A stretch of 8,002 nucleotides of DNA from Collinsella sp. (GCA_014871545.1 WGSR01000066.1:1-8002), one strand, 5' to 3'. Positions 1 to 7,493 are shown, counted from the first letter of the stretch. The notes: generated by a model from the sequence alone, not told the origin. Numbers and translations: made by a program.

Positions 1-1
1 G

Positions 2-640
2 GTGCGCCCCAACCCGCATGCGACCTACAAGTTCGACGAGAACATCATCGTGGGAAACGTTGCGTTCTTTGGGGCTACGAGCGGCCGCGGCTTCATTAAC
101 GGTCTTGCCGGCCAGCGTTTTGCCGTACGCAACTCCGGTGCCACCGTGGTGGTCGAGGGCTGCGGCAACCATGGCTGCGAGTACATGACGGGAGGTCTGG
201 CGCTCATCCTGGGCGAGGTCGGGCAGAACTTCGCCGCCGGCATGACGGGCGGCGTGGCTTACGTCTTTGACCAGTACGGCACCCTCGATGCCCGTGTGAA
301 CCACGAGAGCGTGGAGCTCAAGGCCCCGACGGCCGACGAACTGACGCAGATTCGCGAGCTCATCCAGGAGCACGTGGACGCGACACAGAGCCCGCGCGGC
401 ATTAAGCTGCTCTACAGCTTTGAGACGATGAGCAAGCACTTTGTGAAGGTCATTCCAACCGAGTACGAGCGCGTGCTGGCGATTGTCGCCGCCGCCGAGG
501 CTGCCGGCAAGACGCATGCGCAGGCAGAGGAGCTGGCGTTTGACATTGTGACCGGTCGCGCGAGTGCCGCGGATGTCGCTCGCTTCGATGCCGCGGGCGG
601 CGCTGTCGGCTCTGTTGCTTCGACCAAGAAGGAGGCGTAA
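2..640 (+). CDS. gltB: Glutamate synthase large (alpha) subunit, C-terminal part; 5' end outside window
   Basis: This is the C-terminal 212 residues of the large subunit of glutamate synthase (GOGAT), which makes two glutamates from glutamine and 2-oxoglutarate. The reading frame is open to the window edge, so the gene is cut by the window, not truncated in the genome. Residues 18 to about 92 form the GXGXG beta-helix domain, with the family signatures FFGATSGRGFINGLAGQRFA, RNSGATVVVEGCGNHGCEYM and AGMTGGVAYVFD, closely matching enterobacterial GltB. The segment LIQEHVDATQSPRG also matches the GltB C-terminus. Past VIPTEYERVL the protein carries an Ala-rich tail of about 60 residues, longer and unlike the short E. 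coli tail. The catalytic glutaminase and FMN domains lie upstream of the window. The stop is 5 nt before the gltD start, so the two are almost certainly co-transcribed and translationally coupled. Confidence 0.95.
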   Translation: MRPNPHATYKFDENIIVGNVAFFGATSGRGFINGLAGQRFAVRNSGATVVVEGCGNHGCEYMTGGLALILGEVGQNFAAGMTGGVAYVFDQYGTLDARVNHESVELKAPTADELTQIRELIQEHVDATQSPRGIKLLYSFETMSKHFVKVIPTEYERVLAIVAAAEAAGKTHAQAEELAFDIVTGRASAADVARFDAAGGAVGSVASTKKEA

Positions 641-645
641 GTGCC

Positions 646-2127
<1,482 letters not shown>

Positions 2128-2480
2128 AGTAGTCATTTAAGAACGTTCCCAATGACTAGTCATTTTTTGTCTAGTCGTTGGGGACACTCTTTGCGAGCGA
2201 TTTGCCCGTTTGTCGACGCGCGAGTGTCCATTCGGCGTCTTCTTGAGCTGTGGCGCTCTGCTGTTTCTGTGATGGCCGGGGGCGCTTGGCTCAAAAGGAC
2301 GGGTTTGCCGTCTATGTTTACCTGCGGTTTTGTTGCGGTGCGCATTTTCGGTCAAGCTTTTCGTCAAGTGCTTGGTCAGCATCTGGTTTGCAGCCGGAGG
2401 CCTATTTTGCCCGCGCTGGTCGTGGCCGACCACCCTCCTCGTAAGCTCAAATTGAGGTCTATCAGTTTGAGGAGGATGCC
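2128..2480. other. Intergenic region between gltD and the next gene
   Basis: This 353-bp stretch contains the hairpin cluster at its left end and the ribosome binding site GAGGAGG (2469-2475) at its right end. Open frames of about 100 codons run through it on both strands, but none has a convincing ribosome binding site, codon bias like the neighbours, or a recognisable domain. I see no clear -35/-10 pair. A promoter for the 2481 gene is expected here because of the upstream hairpins, but I cannot place it. Confidence 0.5.
2130..2182 (+). terminator. Candidate 3' end of the gltBD transcript: two mutually exclusive hairpins
   Basis: Two stems share the same middle strand. The first pairs TAGTCATT (2130-2137) with AATGACTA (2151-2158), 8 bp, and a run of six T (2163-2168) begins 5 nt after it. 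The second pairs CCCAATGACTAG (2148-2159) with CTAGTCGTTGGG (2171-2182), 12 bp with one G-T wobble, with the T run in its loop and no T run after it. The first resembles a weak intrinsic terminator; the second is more stable but lacks the U tract. Starting 3 nt after the gltD stop, this is the likely transcript end, but the mechanism is uncertain. Confidence 0.4.
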
Positions 2481-3188
2481 ATGACTGACCACGCTTTAGA
2501 CCGAGCGCGGCTAGCCGAAGCCGTCGGCAACGATATTGCCGACATGGCCCATTTTTGGATGCTGCGGAAGTTCCAGTTTTTGGAGCCGGCGCGCGAACAG
2601 TTCGAGATCATTGTCGACCCGTGGCTCAGCTATTGCACCGAGCCTTCGCAAAACGAAATTATGGCCTACAACATGGCATTTACCGATTGGCTGCTCTTTG
2701 AGCGCCCCTATCGCCATGGCAAGACGCTGCTCGAGCTATATGTTGACGAGCCGCCGGCATCGCTTTCGCCTGCCTCGCTCAAGCGGCTCGAGCAGGTGCG
2801 CGACACACAGTATTTCTCGCGCTTTGGCATTTTGGGCAAGGATCCTGCGAACGGCACGGTTGCGCTGAAGGATACGCGCACCGACCGTCGCTTTGATGTC
2901 TACGACCCGCATATCGTGCAAAAGGAGCATTGGAGCGACGGTGCGATTGCGGTGCGCCTCGCCTGCGTCGACGATGTCTGGCTGACGGCGGGGCAGCTCT
3001 ACCTCTACGACATAGCGCGCCTGAGCGATACGGCGATCGACGGGCCCGGCGCCGTCCATCCGGAAGACCTAGAAGATGGCTTCGACACCTCGCGTATCAG
3101 CTTCTTTTTGCGCCTGGTCCGCGACATCATGGGCGCCCAGGGGCGCTACGTAAAGTCCCTCAACATCTACGAGCAGGAGTGGGAGTAG
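2481..3188 (+). CDS. Hypothetical cytosolic protein, 235 aa, family not recognised
   Basis: I do not recognise this protein. The ATG at 2481 has a strong site GGAGG (2471-2475) 5 nt upstream, and codon use matches gltD, so the gene is real. No signal peptide or membrane helix is seen. Residues 1 to about 110 look alpha-helical and rich in aromatic residues (HFWMLRKFQFLEPAREQF, FTDWLLFERPYRHGKTLLELY). Residues about 115-180 look like a small beta domain (FGILG, GTVALKDTRTDRRFDVYD, AIAVRLACVDDVWLTAGQLYLYD). The C-terminus is helical and ends in acidic and aromatic residues. The charge pattern is acidic. It sits alone between gltBD and the palindrome-flanked nuclease gene, with no operon partner to suggest a role. 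The beta part could be a small barrel, but that is only a guess from residue pattern. Confidence 0.85.
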   Translation: MTDHALDRARLAEAVGNDIADMAHFWMLRKFQFLEPAREQFEIIVDPWLSYCTEPSQNEIMAYNMAFTDWLLFERPYRHGKTLLELYVDEPPASLSPASLKRLEQVRDTQYFSRFGILGKDPANGTVALKDTRTDRRFDVYDPHIVQKEHWSDGAIAVRLACVDDVWLTAGQLYLYDIARLSDTAIDGPGAVHPEDLEDGFDTSRISFFLRLVRDIMGAQGRYVKSLNIYEQEWE

Positions 3189-3224
3189 GGGATGTGACTG
3201 GTGTCGCCCTACAGCCCTGACTTT

Positions 3225-3439
3225 GTCTCAATCTGTAACGTTTAGGGATAAAAACCGGTCTACCTGTTACAGATCGAGACGAACGCTTGGGCGCCGCTGG
3301 TTTGTCTAAATCTGTAACGTTTGGGGGCTGGAGAACGTCTAACTGTTACAGATTGAGACGGAAGGTTGGCGGCTGCCGAAAGATCTTGTTCTGTAACAAC
3401 TAGAGGCTTAAAGACTGTCTTCCTGTTACAGATCAAGAC
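3225..3439. repeat. Upstream array of three palindromic units (56-57 bp each)
   Basis: Three units lie at 3225-3280, 3304-3359 and 3383-3439, starting exactly 79 bp apart. Each has a 15-bp left arm of consensus GTCTCRATCTGTAAC, a 26-27-bp centre and a 15-bp right arm that is its inverted complement. The seven inner bases CTGTAAC are unchanged in all six arms. The centres are partly conserved at their edges (GTTTRG on the left of units 1 and 2, CT at the right end of all). The 23-bp gaps between units are only loosely alike. The last arm ends 26 bp before the ATG of the nuclease gene, so the array occupies that gene's whole upstream region. No T run follows any stem. It could be an operator array, an RNA-structured leader or a REP-like repeat. 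Confidence 0.9.
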
Positions 3440-3465
3440 ATTTGCCAGCGGAGGCAACGGTGACG

Positions 3466-4536
3466 ATGGTCCATTTGTCTGACGTGGTGGTGATGAAAGT
3501 GTCTAATACCGTTCTCAAACACAAACATGCGACTCGCAACACGTTGGCGCGGAATAGGATGCTCGCGCGGCTCACGGAGACGGCCAAGCAAGGTGCGCTG
3601 CTCGCAACGCATGACAATACCGAGCTCATGTGGCTGCGACGCCATGTTGGAACCGACGATATCGCGGAGCCCGAGCCGTACCTGTTCTGTTTTCAGCATG
3701 ATTGGGATGCATTGACGCCGGCGGAGCGAGCGCTGAGGACTATCAAAGGGCTTGCGGAATTTCATCCCGATTGGGCGTTTTGGGGTTATGACGCGGCACT
3801 TTTGTGGGGCCTGGAGGTGCCGAATGATCTGCTCGGGCCGCGTTTTCTTGTTAAGACGGGTTGTTCGGTGACGTTGAGCGGCGGGTGCAGGTTGTTGCGT
3901 CCTCAGATGGCGGGAGCGCTTGAGCGCGTCGACGGCGTGCGGGTGACGTCGTTTTGGCGCACGGTGGAGGATTGTCTGCTGCGTGCGCCGTTTTCGTATG
4001 GTCTGGCGATCGCCGATTCTGCATTGCGGGCGAAGGGCGTATCACGTGGGGATTTGTGCGAGCGCCTCCGCGCCGATTGCGAGGGCAGGCGAGGGTATCG
4101 CAGGGCACAGGCGATTGCGTCGTATGCGGACGGGCTGTCCGAAAACGGCGGCGAGTCTCGGTTCCGAGCGTTCTTTATTGCGTACGGCTTTCCGGTTCCG
4201 GAGCTGCAGGCGGAGTTTCGCGACCCGCTCGATCCGAGCCAGGTGTTTCGCGTCGACTATTTTTGGCGGCTCGAGGACGGGATGTGTGTCATCGGCGAGC
4301 TCGACGGAAAGGGGAAGTACACCTTGCAGAACGGTGAGGGCCGGGAGTCGGTCGACCCATTCGTGGCAGAGCGTCAGCGGGAATCTCATCTGACAATGCT
4401 CGGGCATAAGGTGCTTCGGTTTACGTTTAACGAACTCAAAGACCCGGGGAAGCTGGTCGAGAAAATGAGGTTGGCGGGTATTCCTCGGCAGGCTGAATTG
4501 GCTGAGGAGTGGAGACGCCAGTGGTATGGGCGCTGA
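3466..4536 (+). CDS. Orphan AbiEi-like / DUF559 (Vsr-like endonuclease) domain protein
   Basis: This 356-residue protein has the layout of actinobacterial endonuclease-domain (DUF559) proteins. The N-terminal half resembles AbiEi-type type IV antitoxins: a basic helical start, then FWGYDAALLWGLEVP (105-119), then RTVEDC (165-170), ADSAL (183-187) and GRRG (207-210). The C-terminal half has the PD-(D/E)xK-type core: E230 in GESRFR, D264 in RVDYFW, and E278 and D280 in GELDG, followed by K282 and K284, then ERQRESH...GHKVLRFTFNEL, the typical DUF559 ending. All expected acidic residues are present, so nuclease activity is plausible. GGAGG (3450-3454) lies 11 nt before this ATG and 5 nt before an in-frame GTG at 3460, so the start may be GTG; a TTG at 3442 is also in frame. 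No AbiEii-type toxin partner is adjacent. Codons such as TTG and CGG are commoner than in neighbouring genes, suggesting transfer. Function is unproven; a role in phage or foreign DNA defence is inference. Confidence 0.85.
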   Translation: MVHLSDVVVMKVSNTVLKHKHATRNTLARNRMLARLTETAKQGALLATHDNTELMWLRRHVGTDDIAEPEPYLFCFQHDWDALTPAERALRTIKGLAEFHPDWAFWGYDAALLWGLEVPNDLLGPRFLVKTGCSVTLSGGCRLLRPQMAGALERVDGVRVTSFWRTVEDCLLRAPFSYGLAIADSALRAKGVSRGDLCERLRADCEGRRGYRRAQAIASYADGLSENGGESRFRAFFIAYGFPVPELQAEFRDPLDPSQVFRVDYFWRLEDGMCVIGELDGKGKYTLQNGEGRESVDPFVAERQRESHLTMLGHKVLRFTFNELKDPGKLVEKMRLAGIPRQAELAEEWRRQWYGR

Positions 4537-4544
4537 GAGGTTTT

Positions 4545-4682
4545 GTCTCGATCTGTAACGTTTAGAAGTTGTTTGAGTTCGTAATTGTTACAGATCGAGA
4601 CAAACCGGTGAAACGTCGACCGAATGTCTCGATCTGTAACATCAAGGGGCCCAATAACCCTGTACCTGTTACAGATCGAGAC
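4545..4682. repeat. Downstream array of two palindromic units (57 bp each)
   Basis: Two units of the same family as the upstream array lie at 4545-4601 and 4626-4682, 81 bp apart start to start. Both have perfect 15-bp arms, GTCTCGATCTGTAAC on the left and its inverted complement on the right, with 27-bp centres. The first begins 8 bp after the nuclease gene stop. The arms are better matched here than upstream. Stems of 15 bp so close to a stop could block or terminate transcripts, but there is no T run after either, so this is not a standard intrinsic terminator. Confidence 0.9.
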
Positions 4683-4761
4683 ATTCCCCTGATGTTGCTG
4701 GGGTGGGGCTGCAACGTATTCCGTCCCCCACATCCCCTCTTCCCTCCGTTAACCGATATGC

Positions 4762-4792
4762 TCGACTTTAGGTCGCTGCATTAGGTGATAAT
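4762..4792 (+). promoter_or_regulatory. Candidate promoter of the amidohydrolase gene
   Basis: A good -10 hexamer GATAAT (4787-4792) is preceded by TCGACT (4762-4767), a partial match to TTGACA, with a rather long 19-bp spacer. Transcription would start near 4799, giving a leader of about 30 nt before the ATG at 4832. This would make the upstream ATG at 4799 unusable. The -35 match is weak. Confidence 0.4.
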
Positions 4793-4817
4793 GGACAAAT
4801 GTTCATGTTAATCGTGA

Positions 4818-4825
4818 GGGAGGAG
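4818..4825 (+). promoter_or_regulatory. Ribosome binding site that fixes the amidohydrolase start
   Basis: The sequence GGGAGGAG lies with its GGAGG core (4819-4823) 8 nt before the ATG at 4832. An in-frame ATG at 4799 has no such site before it and coincides with the expected transcription start, so 4832 is the better start. Confidence 0.8.
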
Positions 4826-4831
4826 CTCGAT

Positions 4832-6202
4832 ATGGCGTCTGCCGATCGTCCCACGTTGTTTATCAATGCGACCGTCTTGGATGGCTCGGAGCATATGGAG
4901 CCGCAGCCCGATATGGCCGTGGCCGTTGAGCGCGGTGTCATCACATGGATGGGGCCGAGTGCTGTGGCGCAGGCGCCGGCGGGCGCCGAGGTCATCGACC
5001 TGGCAGGGGCGTATCTCATGCCGGGCCTCATCAATATGCATGTGCATCTGTGCGGTTCGGGCAAACCGGTTTCGGCGGGCGATGCGGGCGCGCTGATGAA
5101 GAAGCTCGATAATCCCGTGGGGCGCGCCATCGTGCGCCATATCCTCAAGGGCAGCGCTCAGCAGCAGCTGGCAAGCGGCGTGACCACGGTGCGCGGCGCG
5201 GGCGACCCGCTGTTTGCCGATCTGGCCGTGCGCGATGCTATCGATGCCGGCAAGTATCAAGGTCCTCGCCTGGTGGCGCCGGGAACGGGCGTCACGGTGC
5301 CGGGCGGCCATGGTGCGGGCTTGTTCGCCCAGGTGGCAAACAGTCCCGCCGAGGCAGCCGAACAGGTGCGCGACCTGTATGCGCGCGGTGCCGACGTCAT
5401 TAAGCTGTTCGTAACGGGCGGTGTGTTCGATGCGACCGAGGTGGGCGAGCCGGGCGTGCTGCGTATGCCGGTGGAGGTTGCCGCGGCGGCGTGCAAGGCG
5501 GCGCACGATATGGGCCTTCCGGTCATGGCCCATGTCGAGAGCACCGAGGGCGTGAAGGCCGCGCTTGAGGCCGGCGTTGACACGATTGAGCACGGCGCTC
5601 CGTTGACACCCGAAATCTTGGAGCTGTATCGTGGCGCCGCGGGCACACAGCTCGAGGGGCGTGCGCCGAGTGTGACCTGCACTATCAGCCCGGCGCTGCC
5701 GTTTGTATTGCTCGACCCGAAAAAGACCCATTCTACCGATACGCAAAAGAAGAACGGCGACATCGTGTGCTCGGGCATCATCGAGAGCGCCCGTGCCGCA
5801 CTGGAAGCTGGCGTTAAGGTGGGCCTTGGCACGGACTCGAGCTGCCCGTTCGTGACGCAGTACGACATGTGGCGTGAGGTGGCCTATTTTGCCAAGTATG
5901 TCGGCGTGGGCAACGCCTTCGCGCTGCATACGGCCACGCAGGTCAATGCCGAGCTACTGGGGTTGGGCGGCGAGACCGGCACAATCGAGTGCGGCAAGGC
6001 CGCCGATATCCTGGTGACGCGCAAGAATCCGCTCGATGACCTGTGCGCACTGTGTGAGCCGACGCACGTGATGTGTCGCGGTGATCTGGTGCGCAAGCTC
6101 AAGGTGAAGCGTATTCCCGAGGTGGACGCCGAGCTCGACGCGATTATGGCCATGCCTGCCGAGGCGTTGGCCGAGGAGCTTGCCCGCGATGGCGTGGCGT
6201 AA
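4832..6202 (+). CDS. Metal-dependent amidohydrolase, imidazolonepropionase/prolidase-like group
   Basis: This 456-residue cytosolic enzyme belongs to the amidohydrolase superfamily, in the COG1228-like group that includes imidazolonepropionase and Xaa-Pro dipeptidases. The N-terminal beta-sandwich (about 1-60) leads into PGLINMHVHL with metal ligands H70 and H72. K191 in DVIKLFVTGG is the likely carboxylated bridging lysine. H234 (VMAHVES) and H254 (TIEHG) supply further ligands, and D335 in GLGTDSS is the catalytic aspartate. The set is complete, so a binuclear active enzyme is expected. The C-terminal segment (GLGGETGTIECGKAADILV) rebuilds the sandwich domain, as usual. The substrate cannot be told from sequence; hydrolysis of a cyclic amide or a dipeptide is typical of relatives. 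No histidine-degradation gene is nearby, which argues against true HutI. The gene appears monocistronic, with its own promoter and a terminator 51 bp after the stop. Confidence 0.92.
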   Translation: MASADRPTLFINATVLDGSEHMEPQPDMAVAVERGVITWMGPSAVAQAPAGAEVIDLAGAYLMPGLINMHVHLCGSGKPVSAGDAGALMKKLDNPVGRAIVRHILKGSAQQQLASGVTTVRGAGDPLFADLAVRDAIDAGKYQGPRLVAPGTGVTVPGGHGAGLFAQVANSPAEAAEQVRDLYARGADVIKLFVTGGVFDATEVGEPGVLRMPVEVAAAACKAAHDMGLPVMAHVESTEGVKAALEAGVDTIEHGAPLTPEILELYRGAAGTQLEGRAPSVTCTISPALPFVLLDPKKTHSTDTQKKNGDIVCSGIIESARAALEAGVKVGLGTDSSCPFVTQYDMWREVAYFAKYVGVGNAFALHTATQVNAELLGLGGETGTIECGKAADILVTRKNPLDDLCALCEPTHVMCRGDLVRKLKVKRIPEVDAELDAIMAMPAEALAEELARDGVA

Positions 6203-6221
6203 GCGCGCGATATGGCGATGC

Positions 6222-6244
6222 GACAAAGGGACAATCCTTTTGTC
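6222..6244. repeat. Small hairpin before the terminator
   Basis: GACAAAGG (6222-6229) pairs with CCTTTTGTC (6236-6244) through 8 bp with one bulged T and a 6-nt loop. Its inner bases GGGACAA (6228-6234) can instead pair with TTGTCCC (6291-6297), enclosing the terminator. Which form occurs, if either, is unknown. Confidence 0.45.
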
Positions 6245-6253
6245 ATAATCAGA

Positions 6254-6288
6254 AAAAGCCGAGGTCCCAGTGCGAGGCCTCGGCTTTT
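6254..6288. terminator. Bidirectional intrinsic terminator between convergent genes
   Basis: An 11-bp perfect stem pairs AAAAGCCGAGG (6254-6264) with CCTCGGCTTTT (6278-6288) around a 13-nt loop. A T-rich tract (TTTTATTT) follows on the plus strand, and the preceding A-rich tract gives the equivalent U tract on the minus strand. It therefore ends both the amidohydrolase transcript and that of the converging zinc-ribbon gene. Confidence 0.93.
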
Positions 6289-6309
6289 ATTTGTCCCATG
6301 GTATGGCGG

Positions 6310-6783
6310 CTATGAGCGCGTCTCCATCTTGGCATGGCACTTGGGGCAGGTGACGCGGATCTTGCCTTTGCCCTTGGGAACGGAGAGCATCTGGCCGCAG
6401 TTGGGGCACTTGAGATAGGCCGTGGTCTTGCGGCCCTTCCACATCTTCTTGGCTGTGCGCTTGGCACGTTCAAAGTCTTCCTTGCTAGTACCGGCTGCGC
6501 GCGAGGCGTTGGCCGCTGCAGCTCCGCCGCCCAAGCTAGCTACAAACTTGCCCAAGCCGGGTACGTTTGCAGTCGCGGCGACAAAGGCCTCGTTCTCCTT
6601 GTGACGTGCGTCGATATTTTTGGACAGGCCGCGCAGCACGCCAATCACGATTACGGCGATGGCAATCCAGCTGAGCCACTGGATGCGGGCTATCGATCCG
6701 ATCATCGCGATGACGATGCCGGCAAAACCCATCACGATGGTGAGTTCATCGGCACCATTGCGACCCTTCATAAAGTCATTCAT
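6310..6783 (-). CDS. Small two-helix membrane protein with C-terminal zinc ribbon
   Basis: This 157-residue protein has two predicted membrane helices at about 14-31 (LTIVMGFAGIVIAMIGSI) and 36-53 (LSWIAIAVIVIGVLRGL), an Ala/Gly-rich linker, a basic stretch (about 110-121) and a C-terminal zinc ribbon. The ribbon has C126-P-N-C129 and C146-P-K-C149 separated by 16 residues rich in Lys and Gly, the usual CxxC knuckle pair. The short loop between helices suggests a hairpin with both ends on the same side, probably cytosolic given the basic residues. I choose the ATG at 6783 because AAAGG lies 8 nt upstream; an in-frame GTG at 6813 would add ten residues without a good site. No named family is recognised. 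It is separated from csoR by a palindromic element, so it probably has its own promoter; a TATAAA at 6822-6817 is a weak -10 candidate with no clear -35. Confidence 0.87.
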   Translation of the reverse strand: MNDFMKGRNGADELTIVMGFAGIVIAMIGSIARIQWLSWIAIAVIVIGVLRGLSKNIDARHKENEAFVAATANVPGLGKFVASLGGGAAAANASRAAGTSKEDFERAKRTAKKMWKGRKTTAYLKCPNCGQMLSVPKGKGKIRVTCPKCHAKMETRS

Positions 6784-6838
6784 GCAAATTGCCTTTCGTT
6801 CGATATGCTGCACGCCTTTATACCCGATTTAGAGCAAG

Positions 6839-6919
6839 GGGGACAGGTTAATCTGCACCAATGTGGTGCAAACATACCTGTCCCCGGAATACCAAGACGG
6901 TGCAAAGAAGTCTGTCCCC
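6839..6919. repeat. GGGGACAG-type palindromic element with a duplicated arm
   Basis: GGGGACAGGT (6839-6848) pairs with ACCTGTCCCC (6876-6885), and inside it TGCACCA (6854-6860) pairs with TGGTGCA (6864-6870), giving one long imperfect hairpin. The right arm (6865-6885) recurs as a direct copy at 6899-6919, sharing its first eight bases GGTGCAAA and last seven TGTCCCC. The single left arm could therefore pair with either copy. The element fills the gap between csoR and the zinc-ribbon gene. There is no U tract on either strand. It may be a dispersed REP-like element. Confidence 0.7.
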
Positions 6920-6929
6920 AATGCCCCAA

Positions 6930-7202
6930 TTACTTGGAGAGCTTGTCGACGACGCGTTCGATCTCGGCGAGCTTGGCGGCTTTGAGGTCTTCGTCGCCCG
7001 ATTCGATTGCCGAAGTCACGCAGCCCTCGATATGCGCCTTGAGCACGTCGGCGTTAATGCGCGCGAGGAGCGCCTGTGTTGCCATGAGCTGCGTGGAGAT
7101 GTCGACGCAGTAACGGTCCTCCTCGACCATTCGCAGGATGCCGTCGATCTGTCCGCGTGCCGTCTTGAGCATACGGGTCACCGATTTATGGTCTGCCATC
7201 AT
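6930..7202 (-). CDS. csoR: CsoR-family metal-sensing transcriptional repressor, probably Cu(I)-responsive
   Basis: This is a 90-residue all-helical repressor of the CsoR/RcnR/FrmR family, which binds DNA as a tetramer and releases it when a metal or other ligand is bound. The family core is visible: VTRMLKTARGQIDGILRMVEEDRYC, QLMATQALLARIN, and HIEGCV. The ligand set is C32, H57 and C61, the Cys-His-Cys pattern of CsoR copper sensors. The position matching the conserved glutamate of mycobacterial CsoR appears to be Lys here, so subtype is inferred mainly from context. Two ATG codons are adjacent at 7202 and 7199; GAGG lies 7 nt before the first. It starts 44 bp after copZ ends and is the last gene of the copper operon, so it likely represses its own operon from an operator upstream of the window. 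Confidence 0.92.
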   Translation of the reverse strand: MMADHKSVTRMLKTARGQIDGILRMVEEDRYCVDISTQLMATQALLARINADVLKAHIEGCVTSAIESGDEDLKAAKLAEIERVVDKLSK

Positions 7203-7246
7203 GGCGGGTCCTCGTTTCTGGTCGGGGGAGGGGTGCGTTCAGGTCG

Positions 7247-7468
7247 CTACGCGGCGGTCACAGACAGGGCGTGGAATTTCTCGCCCGCGGCCTCGACAGC
7301 GGCGGCGAGTTGCTCGGCGGTTACGGTGTCGGCGCACTCAACCTGGACGGTCTGGGTCTCGTGATCGGCGTCGGCGTCGGTCACGCCGGCCACGTTGAGC
7401 AGCGCCGTCTCGACGGTGGCATCGCAGTGGCCGCACATAAGGCCGGAAGTCTTGATCGTGTAACGCAT
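7247..7468 (-). CDS. copZ: Copper chaperone, heavy-metal-associated (HMA) domain protein
   Basis: This 73-residue single-domain protein has the ferredoxin-like HMA fold (beta-alpha-beta-beta-alpha-beta) of cytosolic copper chaperones that deliver Cu(+) to CopA. The metal site is C12-G-H-C15 in GLMCGHCDATVE, near the usual position. The later segment NVAGVTDADADHETQTVQVE and AEQLAAAVEAAGE fit the second helix and strands. The ATG at 7468 has GAGAGG 7 nt upstream. The frame stays open upstream to a GTG at 7579, but that extension runs through a palindromic hairpin and lacks a ribosome binding site, so I reject it. It lies between copA and csoR, with a 147-bp gap after copA that holds the hairpin. 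Confidence 0.93.
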   Translation of the reverse strand: MRYTIKTSGLMCGHCDATVETALLNVAGVTDADADHETQTVQVECADTVTAEQLAAAVEAAGEKFHALSVTAA

Positions 7469-7493
7469 GGGTATTCCTCTCTGTTGTGTCGGC

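Noticed and set aside
2137..2484. Open frames of about 100 codons on both strands between gltD and the 2481 gene
   Set aside because: No ribosome binding sites, no recognisable motifs, and composition unlike the neighbouring genes.
3225..4682. Regular repeats resembling a CRISPR array
   Set aside because: The repeated parts are 15-bp arms in alternating orientation, the intervening centres share sequence at their edges, there are only a few units split by a gene, and no cas gene is present.
4700..4740. G-rich/C-rich inverted stretch (GTGGGG with CCCCAC) before the amidohydrolase promoter
   Set aside because: The stem is only 6 bp with a 17-nt loop and no T run, so it is too weak to call.
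4386..4784. Small open frames on both strands through the downstream repeats, encoding repeated VSICN and VTDRD peptides
   Set aside because: The peptide repeats are just translations of the palindrome arms; no ribosome binding site supports them and one overlaps the nuclease gene antisense.
4799..4831. Upstream ATG giving an amidohydrolase with eleven extra residues
   Set aside because: No ribosome binding site precedes it, it coincides with the likely transcription start, and the ATG at 4832 has an ideal site.
6334..7364. Plus-strand open frames across the zinc-ribbon, csoR and copZ genes
   Set aside because: They are antisense to genes with intact CxxC, CsoR and HMA signatures on the minus strand.
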